Position numbers and translations under genes: made by a program. From Mycolicibacterium insubricum (GTDB lineage Bacteria > Actinomycetota > Actinomycetes > Mycobacteriales > Mycobacteriaceae): DNA of 64,000 bases. Below the pieces are notes generated by a model. That model worked only from the letters and a program-made list of their open reading frames with translations. It ran no database searches and had not been told where the DNA came from. This document shows positions 25,499-35,203 of the stretch, piece after piece. Every line of letters begins with the position of its first letter. Position 1 is the first letter of the stretch. Where the stretch lies: positions 4,340,001 through 4,404,000 of the forward strand of contig NZ_AP022618.1 in the NCBI RefSeq assembly GCF_010731615.1, in the 5' to 3' direction.

Positions 25499-25597
25499 GT
25501 GGTCCTCTTCTTCGAATTCCTGCTGGTGGCCGCCGTCGTGGTGATCACCTGGTTCGCGTTCTACGCGCTGTACCGCCTGGTCACCGACGAGTCGTGA
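25499..25597 (+). CDS. 32-residue conserved small membrane protein
   Basis: [19 protein letters not shown] is a single membrane span, followed by [17 protein letters not shown] at 25485-25490 lies 8 bases before GTG 25499, so the mRNA has almost no leader; an in-frame GTG two codons earlier is possible but sits too close to the -10. The stop overlaps the next start by four bases (GTGA), a coupling that argues for real translation. I recall a near-identical peptide in other mycobacteria, but it is usually left unannotated. Role unknown. Confidence 0.65.
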   Translation: MVLFFEFLLVAAVVVITWFAFYALYRLVTDES

Positions 25598-26187
25598 CCG
25601 ACGGCCCCGCGCCGGCCGAGCGCAATCTGCCGGCTTTCGACGATCTCCCGCTGGCCGACACCGCCAACCTGCGCGAGGGTGCCGACCTGCACGACGCGAT
25701 GCTGGCGCTGCTGCCGCTGGTCGGCATCTGGCGCGGTGAGGGCGAAGGCCGGGCCAGCCACGGCGACTACCGGTTCGGTCAGCAGATCGTGGTATCGCAC
25801 GACGGTTCGGACTACCTGAACTGGGAATCGCGGACCTGGCGGCTCACCGATGAGGGCGCCTACGACGGGCACGGCCTGCGCGAGACCGGCTACTGGCGGT
25901 TCGTCAACGATCCCGACGACCCCGACGAGGCCCAGGCCATCGAGCTGATGCTGGCGCATTCGGCCGGCTACGTCGAGCTGCTCTACGGCCGGCCGCTGAC
26001 CAATGCGTCCTGGGAACTGGCCACCGATGCGCTGGCCCGTAGCCGCTCCGGGCTGCTGGTCGGCGGCGCCAAGCGGCTCTACGGCATCGTCGACGACGGC
26101 GACCTGGCCTACGTGGAGGAGCGGGTGGACGCCGACGGCGAACTGGTCCCGCACCTGTCGGCCCGGCTGTCGCGTTACGCCGGCTAA
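25594..26187 (+). CDS. Nitrobindin-like/FABP-like heme-binding beta-barrel protein (Rv0813c type)
   Basis: 197 residues. The N-terminal motif [11 protein letters not shown] matches the GxWxGxGxG signature of the nitrobindin/FABP-like beta-barrel, and HLSARLSRY near the C-terminus contains the His that binds heme iron in nitrobindins. Rv0813c, its orthologue by position, has a fatty-acid-binding-protein fold; related proteins bind heme and NO. Start is coupled to the 32-residue membrane peptide. The stop overlaps the stop of the convergent binding-protein gene by four bases. Confidence 0.85.
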   Translation: MTDGPAPAERNLPAFDDLPLADTANLREGADLHDAMLALLPLVGIWRGEGEGRASHGDYRFGQQIVVSHDGSDYLNWESRTWRLTDEGAYDGHGLRETGYWRFVNDPDDPDEAQAIELMLAHSAGYVELLYGRPLTNASWELATDALARSRSGLLVGGAKRLYGIVDDGDLAYVEERVDADGELVPHLSARLSRYAG

Positions 26188-27017
26188 TTCAGCACCGGCA
26201 CCGAGATCGGCGGGATCCACTGCCGCTGCAGCCGTTCCAGGCTGCCGTCTGACCTCAGCCCGTCGATGGCGTCGGACACGCAGCCGGTCAGCGGGCTGTC
26301 CTTGTCCAGCATGACAGCGAGCTGTTCGACGCTGCCCGGTGAGTGGGGCAACTGGCCGAGGATCCGGACGTCGGGCATCTCGACGGTGAGGTTGCGCGCG
26401 GTCGGCAGGTCCATCACCAGCGCGTCGACCTGCCGGTTGCTCAGCGCCACCGCGGACTCCGCAGTGGAGTTGAACACCGTGATCGGGTTGGTCGACAACG
26501 CCCGGGCCGCCATCGCGCTGGTGGTGCCGACGTAGGCGCCGAGCCGCAGCGGCCGCAGCCCCATGGCCGTGGTGACAGTCGCGGCCGGGGAGGTGCCGAC
26601 CGTCACCACGGCCTGGACGACGTCGTAGTAGGGGGACGAGAAGTCGACCACCTGGCGGCGCTGGTCGGTAATCGAGAACTGGCTCAGCGCGGCATCGAAG
26701 GCCTTGTCTCCGGGTGCCATCGCAGTGGTGAACGGCACCCGCACCCAAGCCACCCGATCCGCCGGGTAACCGAGCCGCTCGGCGACGGCGAACGCGAGTG
26801 CCGACTCGAATCCGCGCCCGTCGGCGGGATCGTCGTCGATGTACCACGGCGGGTCGGCCGGTTGATCGGTGGCGAAGACCATTTTCCCGGCCTGCAGGGT
26901 GGGCAGTGCGCCACCCACACAGTCGGGCCCCTTGCCGGCGGGCCCGTCGTGGCCGCAGCCGGCGGCGCCCAGCAGCAACGCGGCAACCGCCGCGGCGACC
27001 AGGGGCTGAAACCGCAT
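26184..27017 (-). CDS. Amino-acid-type ABC transporter substrate-binding lipoprotein
   Basis: 277 residues from ATG 27017 (an ATG 12 bases earlier is also in frame). The signal peptide ends in the lipobox LLGAAGC. The rest is a family 3 solute-binding protein: [41 protein letters not shown], then a second lobe with [11 protein letters not shown]. No permease or ATPase gene is adjacent, so it would act with a transporter encoded elsewhere. Glutamine/glutamate-type ligand is only a guess. Convergent with the nitrobindin-like gene. Confidence 0.82.
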   Translation of the reverse strand: MRFQPLVAAAVAALLLGAAGCGHDGPAGKGPDCVGGALPTLQAGKMVFATDQPADPPWYIDDDPADGRGFESALAFAVAERLGYPADRVAWVRVPFTTAMAPGDKAFDAALSQFSITDQRRQVVDFSSPYYDVVQAVVTVGTSPAATVTTAMGLRPLRLGAYVGTTSAMAARALSTNPITVFNSTAESAVALSNRQVDALVMDLPTARNLTVEMPDVRILGQLPHSPGSVEQLAVMLDKDSPLTGCVSDAIDGLRSDGSLERLQRQWIPPISVPVLN

Positions 27018-27062
27018 GGCAGAAATCATCGCCTACCGCGTCAACCCCGCAGTATCAGCCCC

Positions 27063-27917
27063 TCACACCCACACGGCCGTGTCGACGAGGGCCTCGACCG
27101 CGCCGGCCAGCGGCGCCGGAGACAGCGCCCGCCCGTCGAGGGTGTGCACCCGGGCCGCGAGGGTGACGCTGGACACCAGCCACACGCCGCGTGCGTCGAA
27201 CAGGTCGGTGGCGGTCAGGGCCCGGTAGTCGCAGTCGTATCCAGCGTTGCGGGCGGCCTCGAACAGCGCCCGCTGGGTGGTGCCGCGCAGGATCGGATAC
27301 CACGGCGGCGGGGTGAGCAGGCAGGGCCGGCCGCCGTCGCCGTCGACGGCGATGACCACGGTCGAACGCGGCCCCTCCAGCACCTGTCCCTCGGTGCTGA
27401 CGAAGATCACGTCGTCGGCGCCGCGGCCGGCGGCGTACCGCAGGGCTGCCATGTTCACCGCATAGGACAGCGTCTTGGCGCCGGCCAGCAGCCACGGCCG
27501 CTCGTCGGCACCGCGCGCCGAAATGCCCAGGTCCAGGACCAGCGCCGACAACCCGTCCGTGCGAGCCGCGGCGATGTGCGGCGACAGTGCGGCGACGGTG
27601 ACGTACGCCGTCGGTCCCGCGCCGTCGCGGCCCCGGCTGTAGGTCAGCCGCAACGCGCCCTCCTCCGCGGCGCCCCACTGCCCCGCGGCGACGGCGATGG
27701 CCGCCCGCCAGGCGTCCAGATCCGGGACCGGCAGATCCAGCGCCTCCGCCGATCCGACGAACCGGCGCAGATGCGCGTCGACCAGCCGCGTCCGCCCGTC
27801 GCGCACCAGCAGCGTCTCGAACACCCCGTCGCCGCGGACGGCGGCGGCGTCGTCGGCGCACAGCAACGGCGCATCCGGGTCGTGCACGACGCCGTCGAGG
27901 GTGACCAGTACTGCCAT
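27063..27917 (-). CDS. pabC: Aminotransferase class IV, 4-amino-4-deoxychorismate lyase PabC
   Basis: 284 residues. The PLP-dependent class IV fold is shown by RGDGVFETLLVRDG, the Lys in LLAGAKTLSYAVNMAA and STEGQVLEGPRSTVVI. This enzyme makes p-aminobenzoate from aminodeoxychorismate for folate; Rv0812 at the same position has this activity. A D-amino acid aminotransferase remains possible on sequence alone. Divergent from ygfZ with a 36-base gap holding the ygfZ promoter. Confidence 0.85.
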   Translation of the reverse strand: MAVLVTLDGVVHDPDAPLLCADDAAAVRGDGVFETLLVRDGRTRLVDAHLRRFVGSAEALDLPVPDLDAWRAAIAVAAGQWGAAEEGALRLTYSRGRDGAGPTAYVTVAALSPHIAAARTDGLSALVLDLGISARGADERPWLLAGAKTLSYAVNMAALRYAAGRGADDVIFVSTEGQVLEGPRSTVVIAVDGDGGRPCLLTPPPWYPILRGTTQRALFEAARNAGYDCDYRALTATDLFDARGVWLVSSVTLAARVHTLDGRALSPAPLAGAVEALVDTAVWV

Positions 27918-27941
27918 GGGTAGTCAGCGTAGAGGTCGTCG

Positions 27942-27947
27942 TACAGT
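27942..27947 (+). promoter_or_regulatory. -10 element of a leaderless ygfZ transcript
   Basis: TACAGT is followed by exactly 6 bases and GTG 27954, the layout of a mycobacterial leaderless promoter. Confidence 0.5.
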
Positions 27948-27953
27948 GAGATC

Positions 27954-29078
27954 GTGGCTGCCGTTCCCGCTCCGGATCCCGGCCCCGACGCGGGCACCGC
28001 CTGGCACTTCGGCGATCCGCTGGGTGAGCAACGGGCCGCCGACACCGACGCCGTCGTCGTCGACCGCTCCACCCGCGGCACCCTCACGCTGACCGGCGAC
28101 GACCGGCAGACCTGGCTGCACAGCATCTCCACCCAGTACGTGGCGGATCTGCCGGACGGCGCGAGCACCGAGAACCTGAGCCTGGACGGCCAGGGCCGGG
28201 TCGAGGACCACTGGATCCAGACCGAGCTCGACGGGGTGACCTATCTGGACACCGAGGGGTGGCGGGCCGAACCGCTGCTGGGCTACCTCACCAAGATGGT
28301 GTTCTGGTCGAAGGTTGCCACCGGCGCCGCCGACCTGGCGGTGTTCTCGCTGCGCGGGCCCCGGCTGGCCGAGCCCGCCGTGCTGGCCGCCCTCGGCGTC
28401 GACGCGCTACCCGCGCCGATGACCGCGGTGGCGTTGCCCGGCGGCGGGTTCCTGCGCCGGATGCTGAGCACCGCTGACGGGCCACCCGAGCTGGATCTGG
28501 TGGTCCCGCGCGAATCCGTCGAGGGCCGGTTGGCCCGGCTGCGGGCGGCCGGGGTCCGGCCGGCCGGCAGCTGGGCGTATGAGGCGCACCGGGTGGCGGC
28601 GCTGCGGCCGCGCCTGGGTGTGGACACCGACGAGCGCACCATCCCGCACGAGGTCGGCTGGATCGGCGGGCCCGGCGTCGGCGCGGTGCACCTGGACAAG
28701 GGCTGCTACCGAGGCCAGGAGACCGTCGCCCGGGTGCACAACCTGGGCAAACCGCCGCGGATGCTGGTGCTGCTGCACCTCGACGGTTCCACCGACCGCC
28801 CGGCCACGGGTGATCCGATCACCGCCGGTGGGCGCGCCGTCGGCCGGCTCGGCACCGTCGTCGACCATGTCGACCTGGGCCCGATCGCGCTGGGACTGGT
28901 CAAGCGGACGATTCCCGTCGACACCGATCTGAGCACCGGCGACGGCGGCTCGGTCGCGGCGCGCATCGACCCGGACTCCGTTCCGGCCGACGACGGGCCC
29001 GGCGCCGGACGGCTGGCCGTGGATAGGCTGCGCGACACCACCGCGGCCCGCACGGTAGACTCGGCGCCAGGACAATAA
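27954..29078 (+). CDS. ygfZ: YgfZ/GcvT-family folate-binding iron-sulfur assembly protein
   Basis: 374 residues. The family hallmark KGCYRGQE is present within HLDKGCYRGQETVARVHNLGK, and the N-terminal half has the GcvT-like folate-binding barrel. YgfZ proteins help maintain certain [4Fe-4S] enzymes through a folate-dependent step. Orthologue of Rv0811c by position. The last 40 residues are rich in Asp and Gly and probably disordered. DUF3073 follows on the same strand after its own -10. Confidence 0.9.
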   Translation: MAAVPAPDPGPDAGTAWHFGDPLGEQRAADTDAVVVDRSTRGTLTLTGDDRQTWLHSISTQYVADLPDGASTENLSLDGQGRVEDHWIQTELDGVTYLDTEGWRAEPLLGYLTKMVFWSKVATGAADLAVFSLRGPRLAEPAVLAALGVDALPAPMTAVALPGGGFLRRMLSTADGPPELDLVVPRESVEGRLARLRAAGVRPAGSWAYEAHRVAALRPRLGVDTDERTIPHEVGWIGGPGVGAVHLDKGCYRGQETVARVHNLGKPPRMLVLLHLDGSTDRPATGDPITAGGRAVGRLGTVVDHVDLGPIALGLVKRTIPVDTDLSTGDGGSVAARIDPDSVPADDGPGAGRLAVDRLRDTTAARTVDSAPGQ

Positions 29079-29142
29079 ACACACTCAGATCGGAGCCGCC
29101 TGGTGATCGGGCCGCTCCGTTATTGCGCGAGGGGGTTCCCCC

Positions 29143-29319
29143 ATGGGCCGCGGCCGGGCGAAGGCAAAGCAGACCAAGGTTGCTCGAGAGTTGAAATACA
29201 GCTCCCCGCAAACCGACTTCGAGCGACTCCGGCAGGAGCTGTCGGGATCCCCGAACAGCGAACGCCAATTCGACGACGGTCCCGACGACTCGTGGAGCGA
29301 CGACGACTGGCGGCCCTAG
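29143..29319 (+). CDS. DUF3073 small acidic protein
   Basis: 58 residues beginning MGRGRAKAKQTKVARELKYS, the signature opening of DUF3073, with an acidic tail (DDGPDDSWSDDDW). An AGGGGG run 7 bases upstream of the ATG also forms part of a small GGGGGTTCCCCC hairpin that could hide the start region. TAGACT at 29056-29061, inside the ygfZ end, is a likely -10, giving a leader of about 75 bases. Orthologue of Rv0810c; function unknown, conserved across actinobacteria and always just before purM. Confidence 0.85.
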   Translation: MGRGRAKAKQTKVARELKYSSPQTDFERLRQELSGSPNSERQFDDGPDDSWSDDDWRP

Positions 29320-29363
29320 CCCCCTGACGTCGCGGCACCTGCGGCCTGGACGCTGACAGCGCG

Positions 29364-30437
<1,074 letters not shown>

Positions 30438-30445
30438 CGCCGCTC

Positions 30446-30451
30446 AATCTA
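30446..30451 (-). promoter_or_regulatory. Candidate -10 for an internal purM promoter
   Basis: On the minus strand TAGATT precedes ATG 30437 by 8 bases, inside the 25-base purF-purM gap. Confidence 0.4.
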
Positions 30452-30462
30452 CCGGGCGGGGT

Positions 30463-31998
30463 CTACGGCCTGCGCAGCGCCGAGGCGTTGTCGTTGTCCG
30501 CCAGGGCACCGCCGTCGCGCGCCGCGTTGGCCAGCATCTGCTCGACGACGTTCTTGCCCAGCGCGGTCTCGCTCGGCAGCTCGATCGGATAGACGCCGTC
30601 GAAGCACGCGCAGCACAGCCGCGACGCGGGCTGCTCGGTGGCCGAGATCATCCCCTCGATGGAGATGTAGCCGAGGCTGTCGGCGCCAATGGCGTGCCGG
30701 ACGGCATCCAGCATCTCGCCCTGGGACCCGTCGGCGTTGGCGGCGTTGGCGATCAGCTCGGCCGGCGAGGCGAAGTCGATGCCGTAGAAGCACGGCCATT
30801 TCACCGGCGGTGAGGCGATCCGGACGTGCACCTCCAGGGCGCCGGCTTCGCGCAGCATCCGGATCAGGGCACGCTGGGTGTTGCCGCGGACGATGGAGTC
30901 GTCGACGACGACGAGCCGCTTGCCGCGGATGACCTCGCGCAGCGGGTTGAGTTTGAGCCGGATGCCGAGCTGGCGGATGGTCTGCGACGGCTGGATGAAC
31001 GTGCGCCCGACATAGGCGTTCTTCATCAGGCCCTGGCCGAACGGGATACCGGACTCCTGCGCGTAGCCGACCGCGGCCGGCGTGCCGGATTCGGGCACCC
31101 CGATGACCAGGTCGGCGTCCACCGGCATCTCCCGGGCCAGCCGGCGGCCGATATCCACGCGAGCGGCGTGCACCGAGCGACCGGCCAGGGTGCTGTCCGG
31201 GCGGGCCAGGTAGACGTACTCGAACACGCAGGTCTTCGGGGTGGGGTTGGCGAACCGGGTCGACCGCACCCCGTCGGCGTCGATGGCCAGCAGTTCGCCG
31301 GGCTCGATATCGCGGACGAACGAGGCGCCGACGATGTCCAGCGCGGCGGTCTCCGAGGCCACCACCCAGCCACGGTCCAGCCGGCCCAGCGACAGCGGGC
31401 GCACACCGTGGGGGTCGCGGGCCGCATACAGGGTGTTCTCGTCCATGAAGGTCAGGCAGAAGGCGCCGCGCACGTTCGGCAGCAGCTCCAGCGCGGCGGC
31501 CTCCAGGCTGGTGTCGGCTGCGCCGTGGGCCAGCAGCGCGCCCAGGATCTCCGAGTCGGTGGTGGCCGCCATCGACCCGTTGTTGAGCAGCCCGGCGTCG
31601 CGGGCCTGCCCCGCCAGCGCGGCGGTGTTGACCAGGTTGCCGTTGTGGCCCAGGGCCACGCCGGTGCCGGCGGCGGTGTGCCGGAACACCGGCTGGGCGT
31701 TCTCCCAGGTCGTCGACCCGGTGGTGGAGTACCGGCAGTGCCCGACGGCGACGTGCCCGATCATGCCGGCCAGCGTCGCCTCGTCGAACACCTGGGACAC
31801 CAGGCCGAGGTCCTTGAACACGATGACCTGGGAACCGTCGGCGACGGCGATGCCCGCGGCCTCCTGGCCACGGTGTTGCAGCGCATAAAGTCCGTAGTAG
31901 GTGAGCTTGGCCACATCTTCGCCGGGGGCCCAGACTCCGAATACGCCACACTCCTCACGGGGGGCATTCTCGTCGGGCACTATCGGCTGCTCTGTCAC
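30463..31998 (-). CDS. purF: Amidophosphoribosyltransferase PurF
   Basis: 511 residues from GTG 31998. The propeptide ends before the catalytic Cys in REECGVFG, so the mature enzyme starts with Cys after processing, as in the Bacillus-type PurF. The PRPP motif is VVVDDSIVRGNTQ. Cys residues in TCVFEY and RLCCACFDG are those that hold the [4Fe-4S] cluster in this class. First committed step of purine synthesis. A perfect 18-bp palindrome lies 82 bases upstream of the start. Confidence 0.96.
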   Translation of the reverse strand: MTEQPIVPDENAPREECGVFGVWAPGEDVAKLTYYGLYALQHRGQEAAGIAVADGSQVIVFKDLGLVSQVFDEATLAGMIGHVAVGHCRYSTTGSTTWENAQPVFRHTAAGTGVALGHNGNLVNTAALAGQARDAGLLNNGSMAATTDSEILGALLAHGAADTSLEAAALELLPNVRGAFCLTFMDENTLYAARDPHGVRPLSLGRLDRGWVVASETAALDIVGASFVRDIEPGELLAIDADGVRSTRFANPTPKTCVFEYVYLARPDSTLAGRSVHAARVDIGRRLAREMPVDADLVIGVPESGTPAAVGYAQESGIPFGQGLMKNAYVGRTFIQPSQTIRQLGIRLKLNPLREVIRGKRLVVVDDSIVRGNTQRALIRMLREAGALEVHVRIASPPVKWPCFYGIDFASPAELIANAANADGSQGEMLDAVRHAIGADSLGYISIEGMISATEQPASRLCCACFDGVYPIELPSETALGKNVVEQMLANAARDGGALADNDNASALRRP

Positions 31999-32079
31999 GT
32001 TGGGGCTGCTCCCGGACGTCGCGGTGGCTGACGGGGCCAGTCTACGGGCCGGTAAACGGATTCACCTAGGCCAGGGATC

Positions 32080-32097
32080 TACCGTGCTGGCACGGTA
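32080..32097. promoter_or_regulatory. Perfect 18-bp palindrome between purF and a secreted-protein gene
   Basis: TACCGTGC, 2 bases, GCACGGTA. It sits in the 173-base divergent region, 82 bases from the purF start and 74 from GTG 32172, where an operator for either gene would lie. No T-run follows, so a terminator is unlikely. Confidence 0.55.
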
Positions 32098-32171
32098 CCG
32101 CTCGGACGCCGACCGAAATACGCTCTCAGCCCAGGATCACCTGTGACTGCGCACCACCGGGGGAGGTAACC

Positions 32172-32687
32172 GTGAGCACTCGGAATGTCTGTCAGACCGC
32201 CGCTCGTATCGGCGGAAAGGCAGCACTCGCGGTGCTGGTCGCCGGGGCGCTCGGCGCCGGCACGCCCGCGGCCACCGCCGAGGTGGTGCCCGGCAGCGAG
32301 GACGGCTGGGGTCAACCGCCGGGCGGGGTCATGCTCACCGTCGACGGGGACGACGGGTCGGGACACCACACCCTGAACCTCACCTGGGGAAACATCGACC
32401 CGCTGCCCAAGGAGAACGGTATCTGGCAGTGCACGGTCACCGAGCGTTCCACGACCACCCAGAGAGGGATGGTGGGCAGCGCTCCGGGGGATATTCCGGT
32501 GGTGAACCTGAGCTACACCGTGGACCTGCTCCCGGCGACCGGGGGTGGCAACCGGCGCCAGGTCAGTGCGCCGGCCGGGGAACTGATCAACATGCGGCTG
32601 GAGTGCCGCACCTACATCCCCGGGGCGTTCGCCACCACACCACCCAGTGCCCCATTCGGCTGGCATTTCCAGTACCAACTGCGCTGA
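32172..32687 (+). CDS. Secreted protein of unknown function with SSI-like features
   Basis: 171 residues from GTG 32172 (GGGAGG 5 bases upstream). Signal peptide of about 36 residues ending PAATAEV. The mature part is about 135 residues, beta-rich, with only two Cys (WQCTV and LECRT) that could form one disulfide. The spacing of the Cys, LNLTW and the ending PFGWHFQYQLR recall subtilisin-inhibitor-like (SSI) proteins of actinobacteria, but this is a weak impression. Divergent from purF. Confidence 0.6.
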   Translation: MSTRNVCQTAARIGGKAALAVLVAGALGAGTPAATAEVVPGSEDGWGQPPGGVMLTVDGDDGSGHHTLNLTWGNIDPLPKENGIWQCTVTERSTTTQRGMVGSAPGDIPVVNLSYTVDLLPATGGGNRRQVSAPAGELINMRLECRTYIPGAFATTPPSAPFGWHFQYQLR

Positions 32688-32700
32688 GGCCCGCCCCGGG

Positions 32701-33084
32701 TCAGCAACCCAGGCGGAGAACCGGTAGCCACTCGGCGATCTCGGGCGCCCGCGCCCCGGAGACCTCCACCTCGGGCCCCGCGGCGTCGAGTTCGAGCAGC
32801 CCGGTGGCCAGCAGCAGCCAGGTCCGCGGATCGGTCTCCACCACGTTCGGCGGGGTGCCGCGGGTGTGCCGGGGTCCGGCGATGCACTGCACGGCCACGA
32901 ACGGCGGGACGCGGACCTCGACGCTGGCGCCTGGTGCGACCGCGGCCAGTGTCCGTGCGGTCAGCCGCACCGCCTCGGCCAGCGCGGAACGCTGCGGGGT
33001 TGCCGCGGTGTCGTCGCGCAGCCACTCGGCCAGCGCCAGCACCGCGGCGCGGGTGCGGGCCGGATCGGGAGTCACATCGGGCAC
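32701..33084 (-). CDS. Sterol carrier family protein (Rv0807 type)
   Basis: 127 residues from GTG 33084. A small alpha/beta protein: AVLALAEWLRDD, SVEVRVPPFVAVQCI, TWLLLATGLLEL. By position and size it is the orthologue of Rv0807, filed as a sterol carrier family protein; no lipid-binding residues can be identified. The start is fixed by TACGTT at 33096-33091, exactly 6 bases upstream (leaderless). Convergent with the secreted protein and divergent, 26 bases apart, from the membrane esterase. Confidence 0.8.
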   Translation of the reverse strand: MPDVTPDPARTRAAVLALAEWLRDDTAATPQRSALAEAVRLTARTLAAVAPGASVEVRVPPFVAVQCIAGPRHTRGTPPNVVETDPRTWLLLATGLLELDAAGPEVEVSGARAPEIAEWLPVLRLGC

Positions 33085-33090
33085 ACAGCA

Positions 33091-33096
33091 AACGTA
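33091..33096 (-). promoter_or_regulatory. -10 element of a leaderless transcript (Rv0807-type gene)
   Basis: On the minus strand TACGTT, 6 bases, GTG 33084. A possible opposite-facing -10 (GACAAT at 33099-33104, 6 bases before GTG 33111) lies next to it, making a very tight divergent promoter pair. Confidence 0.5.
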
Positions 33097-33110
33097 ACGA
33101 CAATGGCCGC

Positions 33111-34574
33111 GTGCCACCGTCACCGACCCCGTTTCCGCTGGATGCCACCCCGACACCGCGCCCCACGCCGACGCCGATCCCGCTGCCGACCGCCGGCACC
33201 ACCGAGACCCCGAGCTACGGCCACGGCCTGTCGCTGCTGACCGGCCCGGTGCCGACGACGGTCGAGATCGTCACGATCGCCGCCGTTGTGGTGACCGCCG
33301 TCGTGTTCACCGTGGTCGCCTGGCGCACCGGACGCAGGCGGCTGCTGTGGCTGCCGGCGAGCGTGCTGATCGGCGTGGCGGTGGCCTTGGCGGTGCGGAC
33401 CTGGGTCGACGCCGAGGGCCTGGCATCGGACCCGTCGCCGTGGCAGATGTGGGCCTGGACGACGATTTTCGTCGCAATGATTCCCATCGCAGTGTTGTCC
33501 TGGCGGCGGTCGCGCTGGTGGCGGCGCGCGGTGGCGCTGCTCGCCGTGCCGCTGGCACTGCTCACCACGGTGCTGACGCTGAACCAGTGGGTCGGCTACT
33601 ACCCCACCGTCACCGCGGCGTGGGGTGCGCTGACCGCCGGCCCACTGCCGCACCAGGTCGACGCCAACGCGCTGGCCGGCATGCGCAACACCAACCCGAC
33701 CACCGGCGCGATCGTCGAAGTCACCATCGACGACGCCGTCAGCGGCTTCACCCACCGCAACGAGTACGTCTACCTGCCGCCGGCATGGTTCGCCGGGGAC
33801 CACCCGCCGGCCCTGCCCGCGGTGCTGATGATCGGCGGCGAATTCAACACCCCGGCCGACTGGATCCGCAGCGGGAACATCATGCCGATCATCGACGACT
33901 TCACCGCCGCCCACGGAGGCAAGGCGCCCATTCTGGTGTTCGTCGACTCCGGCGGCAGCTTCAACAACGACACCGAATGCGTCAACGGGCCGCGCGGCAA
34001 CGCCGCCGATCACCTGACCAAAGACGTTCGGCCGTACGTGATCTCACAGTTCGGAGCGTCGCCCGACCCGGCCAACTGGGGCGTGGTGGGCTGGTCGATG
34101 GGAGGCACCTGCGCGATCGACCTGACCGTCATGCACCCGGAGCTGTTCACCGCGTTCGTCGACATCGCCGGCGACCACGGCCCGACGGCCGGCACCAAGG
34201 ACCAGACCATCGACCGGCTCTACGGCGGCGACGCCGACGCCTGGGCGGCGTTCGACCCGAGCACGGTGATGACCAAGCACGGGCGCTACACCGGGGTGTC
34301 GGGGTTGTTCGAGGACACCGTCACCCCGGATTCGGCGAAGAACAAGGCGCACGGCTCCCGGCCGCAACCCGACGGCCCGTCGGGCTTCGGCGGCCGCGAC
34401 GACGTCCGCGACAGCGACGAGACCGGGGCCGCCGAGGATCTGTGCGCGACGGCGCAGACCGTCGGGATCCCGTGCGAGATCCACACCCAGGTCAGCTTCC
34501 ACACCTGGCAGTTCGCCGGTCAGGCGTTCGACGACGCGCTGCCCTGGATCGCCGCCCGGGTCGGCGCGGTGTAG
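33111..34574 (+). CDS. Membrane-anchored esterase of the alpha/beta hydrolase (esterase D/mycolyltransferase-like) family
   Basis: 487 residues from GTG 33111; upstream codons overlap the divergent gene. A Pro/Thr-rich N-terminus is followed by four membrane spans (about 45-67, 78-96, 110-128, 136-156). The outer C-terminal domain is a putative-esterase fold with nucleophile elbow GWSMGG and an FVDIAGDHGP segment, related to antigen 85-type proteins and corynebacterial esterases. His in SFHTWQFAG fits the third triad residue. The substrate may be an envelope lipid. Its last 55 bases overlap the convergent CPBP gene. Confidence 0.82.
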   Translation: MPPSPTPFPLDATPTPRPTPTPIPLPTAGTTETPSYGHGLSLLTGPVPTTVEIVTIAAVVVTAVVFTVVAWRTGRRRLLWLPASVLIGVAVALAVRTWVDAEGLASDPSPWQMWAWTTIFVAMIPIAVLSWRRSRWWRRAVALLAVPLALLTTVLTLNQWVGYYPTVTAAWGALTAGPLPHQVDANALAGMRNTNPTTGAIVEVTIDDAVSGFTHRNEYVYLPPAWFAGDHPPALPAVLMIGGEFNTPADWIRSGNIMPIIDDFTAAHGGKAPILVFVDSGGSFNNDTECVNGPRGNAADHLTKDVRPYVISQFGASPDPANWGVVGWSMGGTCAIDLTVMHPELFTAFVDIAGDHGPTAGTKDQTIDRLYGGDADAWAAFDPSTVMTKHGRYTGVSGLFEDTVTPDSAKNKAHGSRPQPDGPSGFGGRDDVRDSDETGAAEDLCATAQTVGIPCEIHTQVSFHTWQFAGQAFDDALPWIAARVGAV

Positions 34575-35113
34575 GCGCGCCGCACCGCCAGGGTGGCCAG
34601 CGCCCCGGATTCGTTGATGGCCAGGTGCGCCAGCATCGGTGCCAGCAGCGACCCGGAACGGTCCGCCAGCCAGCCGAACACCCAGCCGGCCGCCCCGGTG
34701 ACGGCGACGGTGCCGGCCACCGATTCCCCGGCGCGGCGGGCATTGGGCACGTGCGCCAGCCCGAACAACGCCGCCTGCAGCAGCCGGCCGCGCTCGGCGC
34801 CCAGCGCGCGCCGCGCCACGGTGGCGACGGCGCCGCGGAATATCATCTCCTCGGTCCACACGGTGCCCACCGGGATCTGCCAGGCCAGCCAACCCCAGCC
34901 CTGTCCGGGCGGGGTGCGGTCGATCATCCCGGCGCGCACCGGCGGTGCGGTGGTGCCCGCGGCCACCCCGGCGGCGATTACCGCAGTGACCGCCGCGCCC
35001 AGCTTCAACCCGTCGCGGGCCGGGACACCGCGCAGGCCCAACCGGGCGCCGGCCGCCGTCGCCAGCGCGGTCGCAATCGCGGCGCGCAGCAGCGGGCGGA
35101 CAAAGTCGGGCAC
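34520..35113 (-). CDS. CPBP-family intramembrane metalloprotease
   Basis: 197 residues from GTG 35113, fixed by TACCTT 6 bases upstream (leaderless). Membrane spans frame the three family motifs: TEEMIFRG (EExxxR), FGLAHVPN and HLAINE. CPBP (Abi) proteins are Rce1-like intramembrane proteases or bacteriocin-immunity-type proteins. Position corresponds to Rv0804. The C-terminus overlaps the end of the convergent esterase gene by 55 bases. Confidence 0.82.
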   Translation of the reverse strand: MPDFVRPLLRAAIATALATAAGARLGLRGVPARDGLKLGAAVTAVIAAGVAAGTTAPPVRAGMIDRTPPGQGWGWLAWQIPVGTVWTEEMIFRGAVATVARRALGAERGRLLQAALFGLAHVPNARRAGESVAGTVAVTGAAGWVFGWLADRSGSLLAPMLAHLAINESGALATLAVRRAYTAPTRAAIQGSASSNA

Positions 35114-35119
35114 AGCGAA

Positions 35120-35125
35120 AAGGTA
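35120..35125 (-). promoter_or_regulatory. -10 element of a leaderless CPBP-gene transcript
   Basis: On the minus strand TACCTT, 6 bases, GTG 35113. Confidence 0.5.
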
Positions 35126-35191
35126 GCCAAAGCGGTGTTCCGGGGCCAACCGAGGCGGATCTTGCCGCCGATAGGGCCTGTCAGACGCCGA

Positions 35192-35197
35192 TATGCT
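35192..35197 (+). promoter_or_regulatory. -10 element of a leaderless transcript (propeller gene)
   Basis: TATGCT, then 6 bases, then ATG 35204. It supports 35204 as the true start of the frameshifted gene that follows. Confidence 0.5.
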
Positions 35198-35203
35198 CGG
35201 CCG

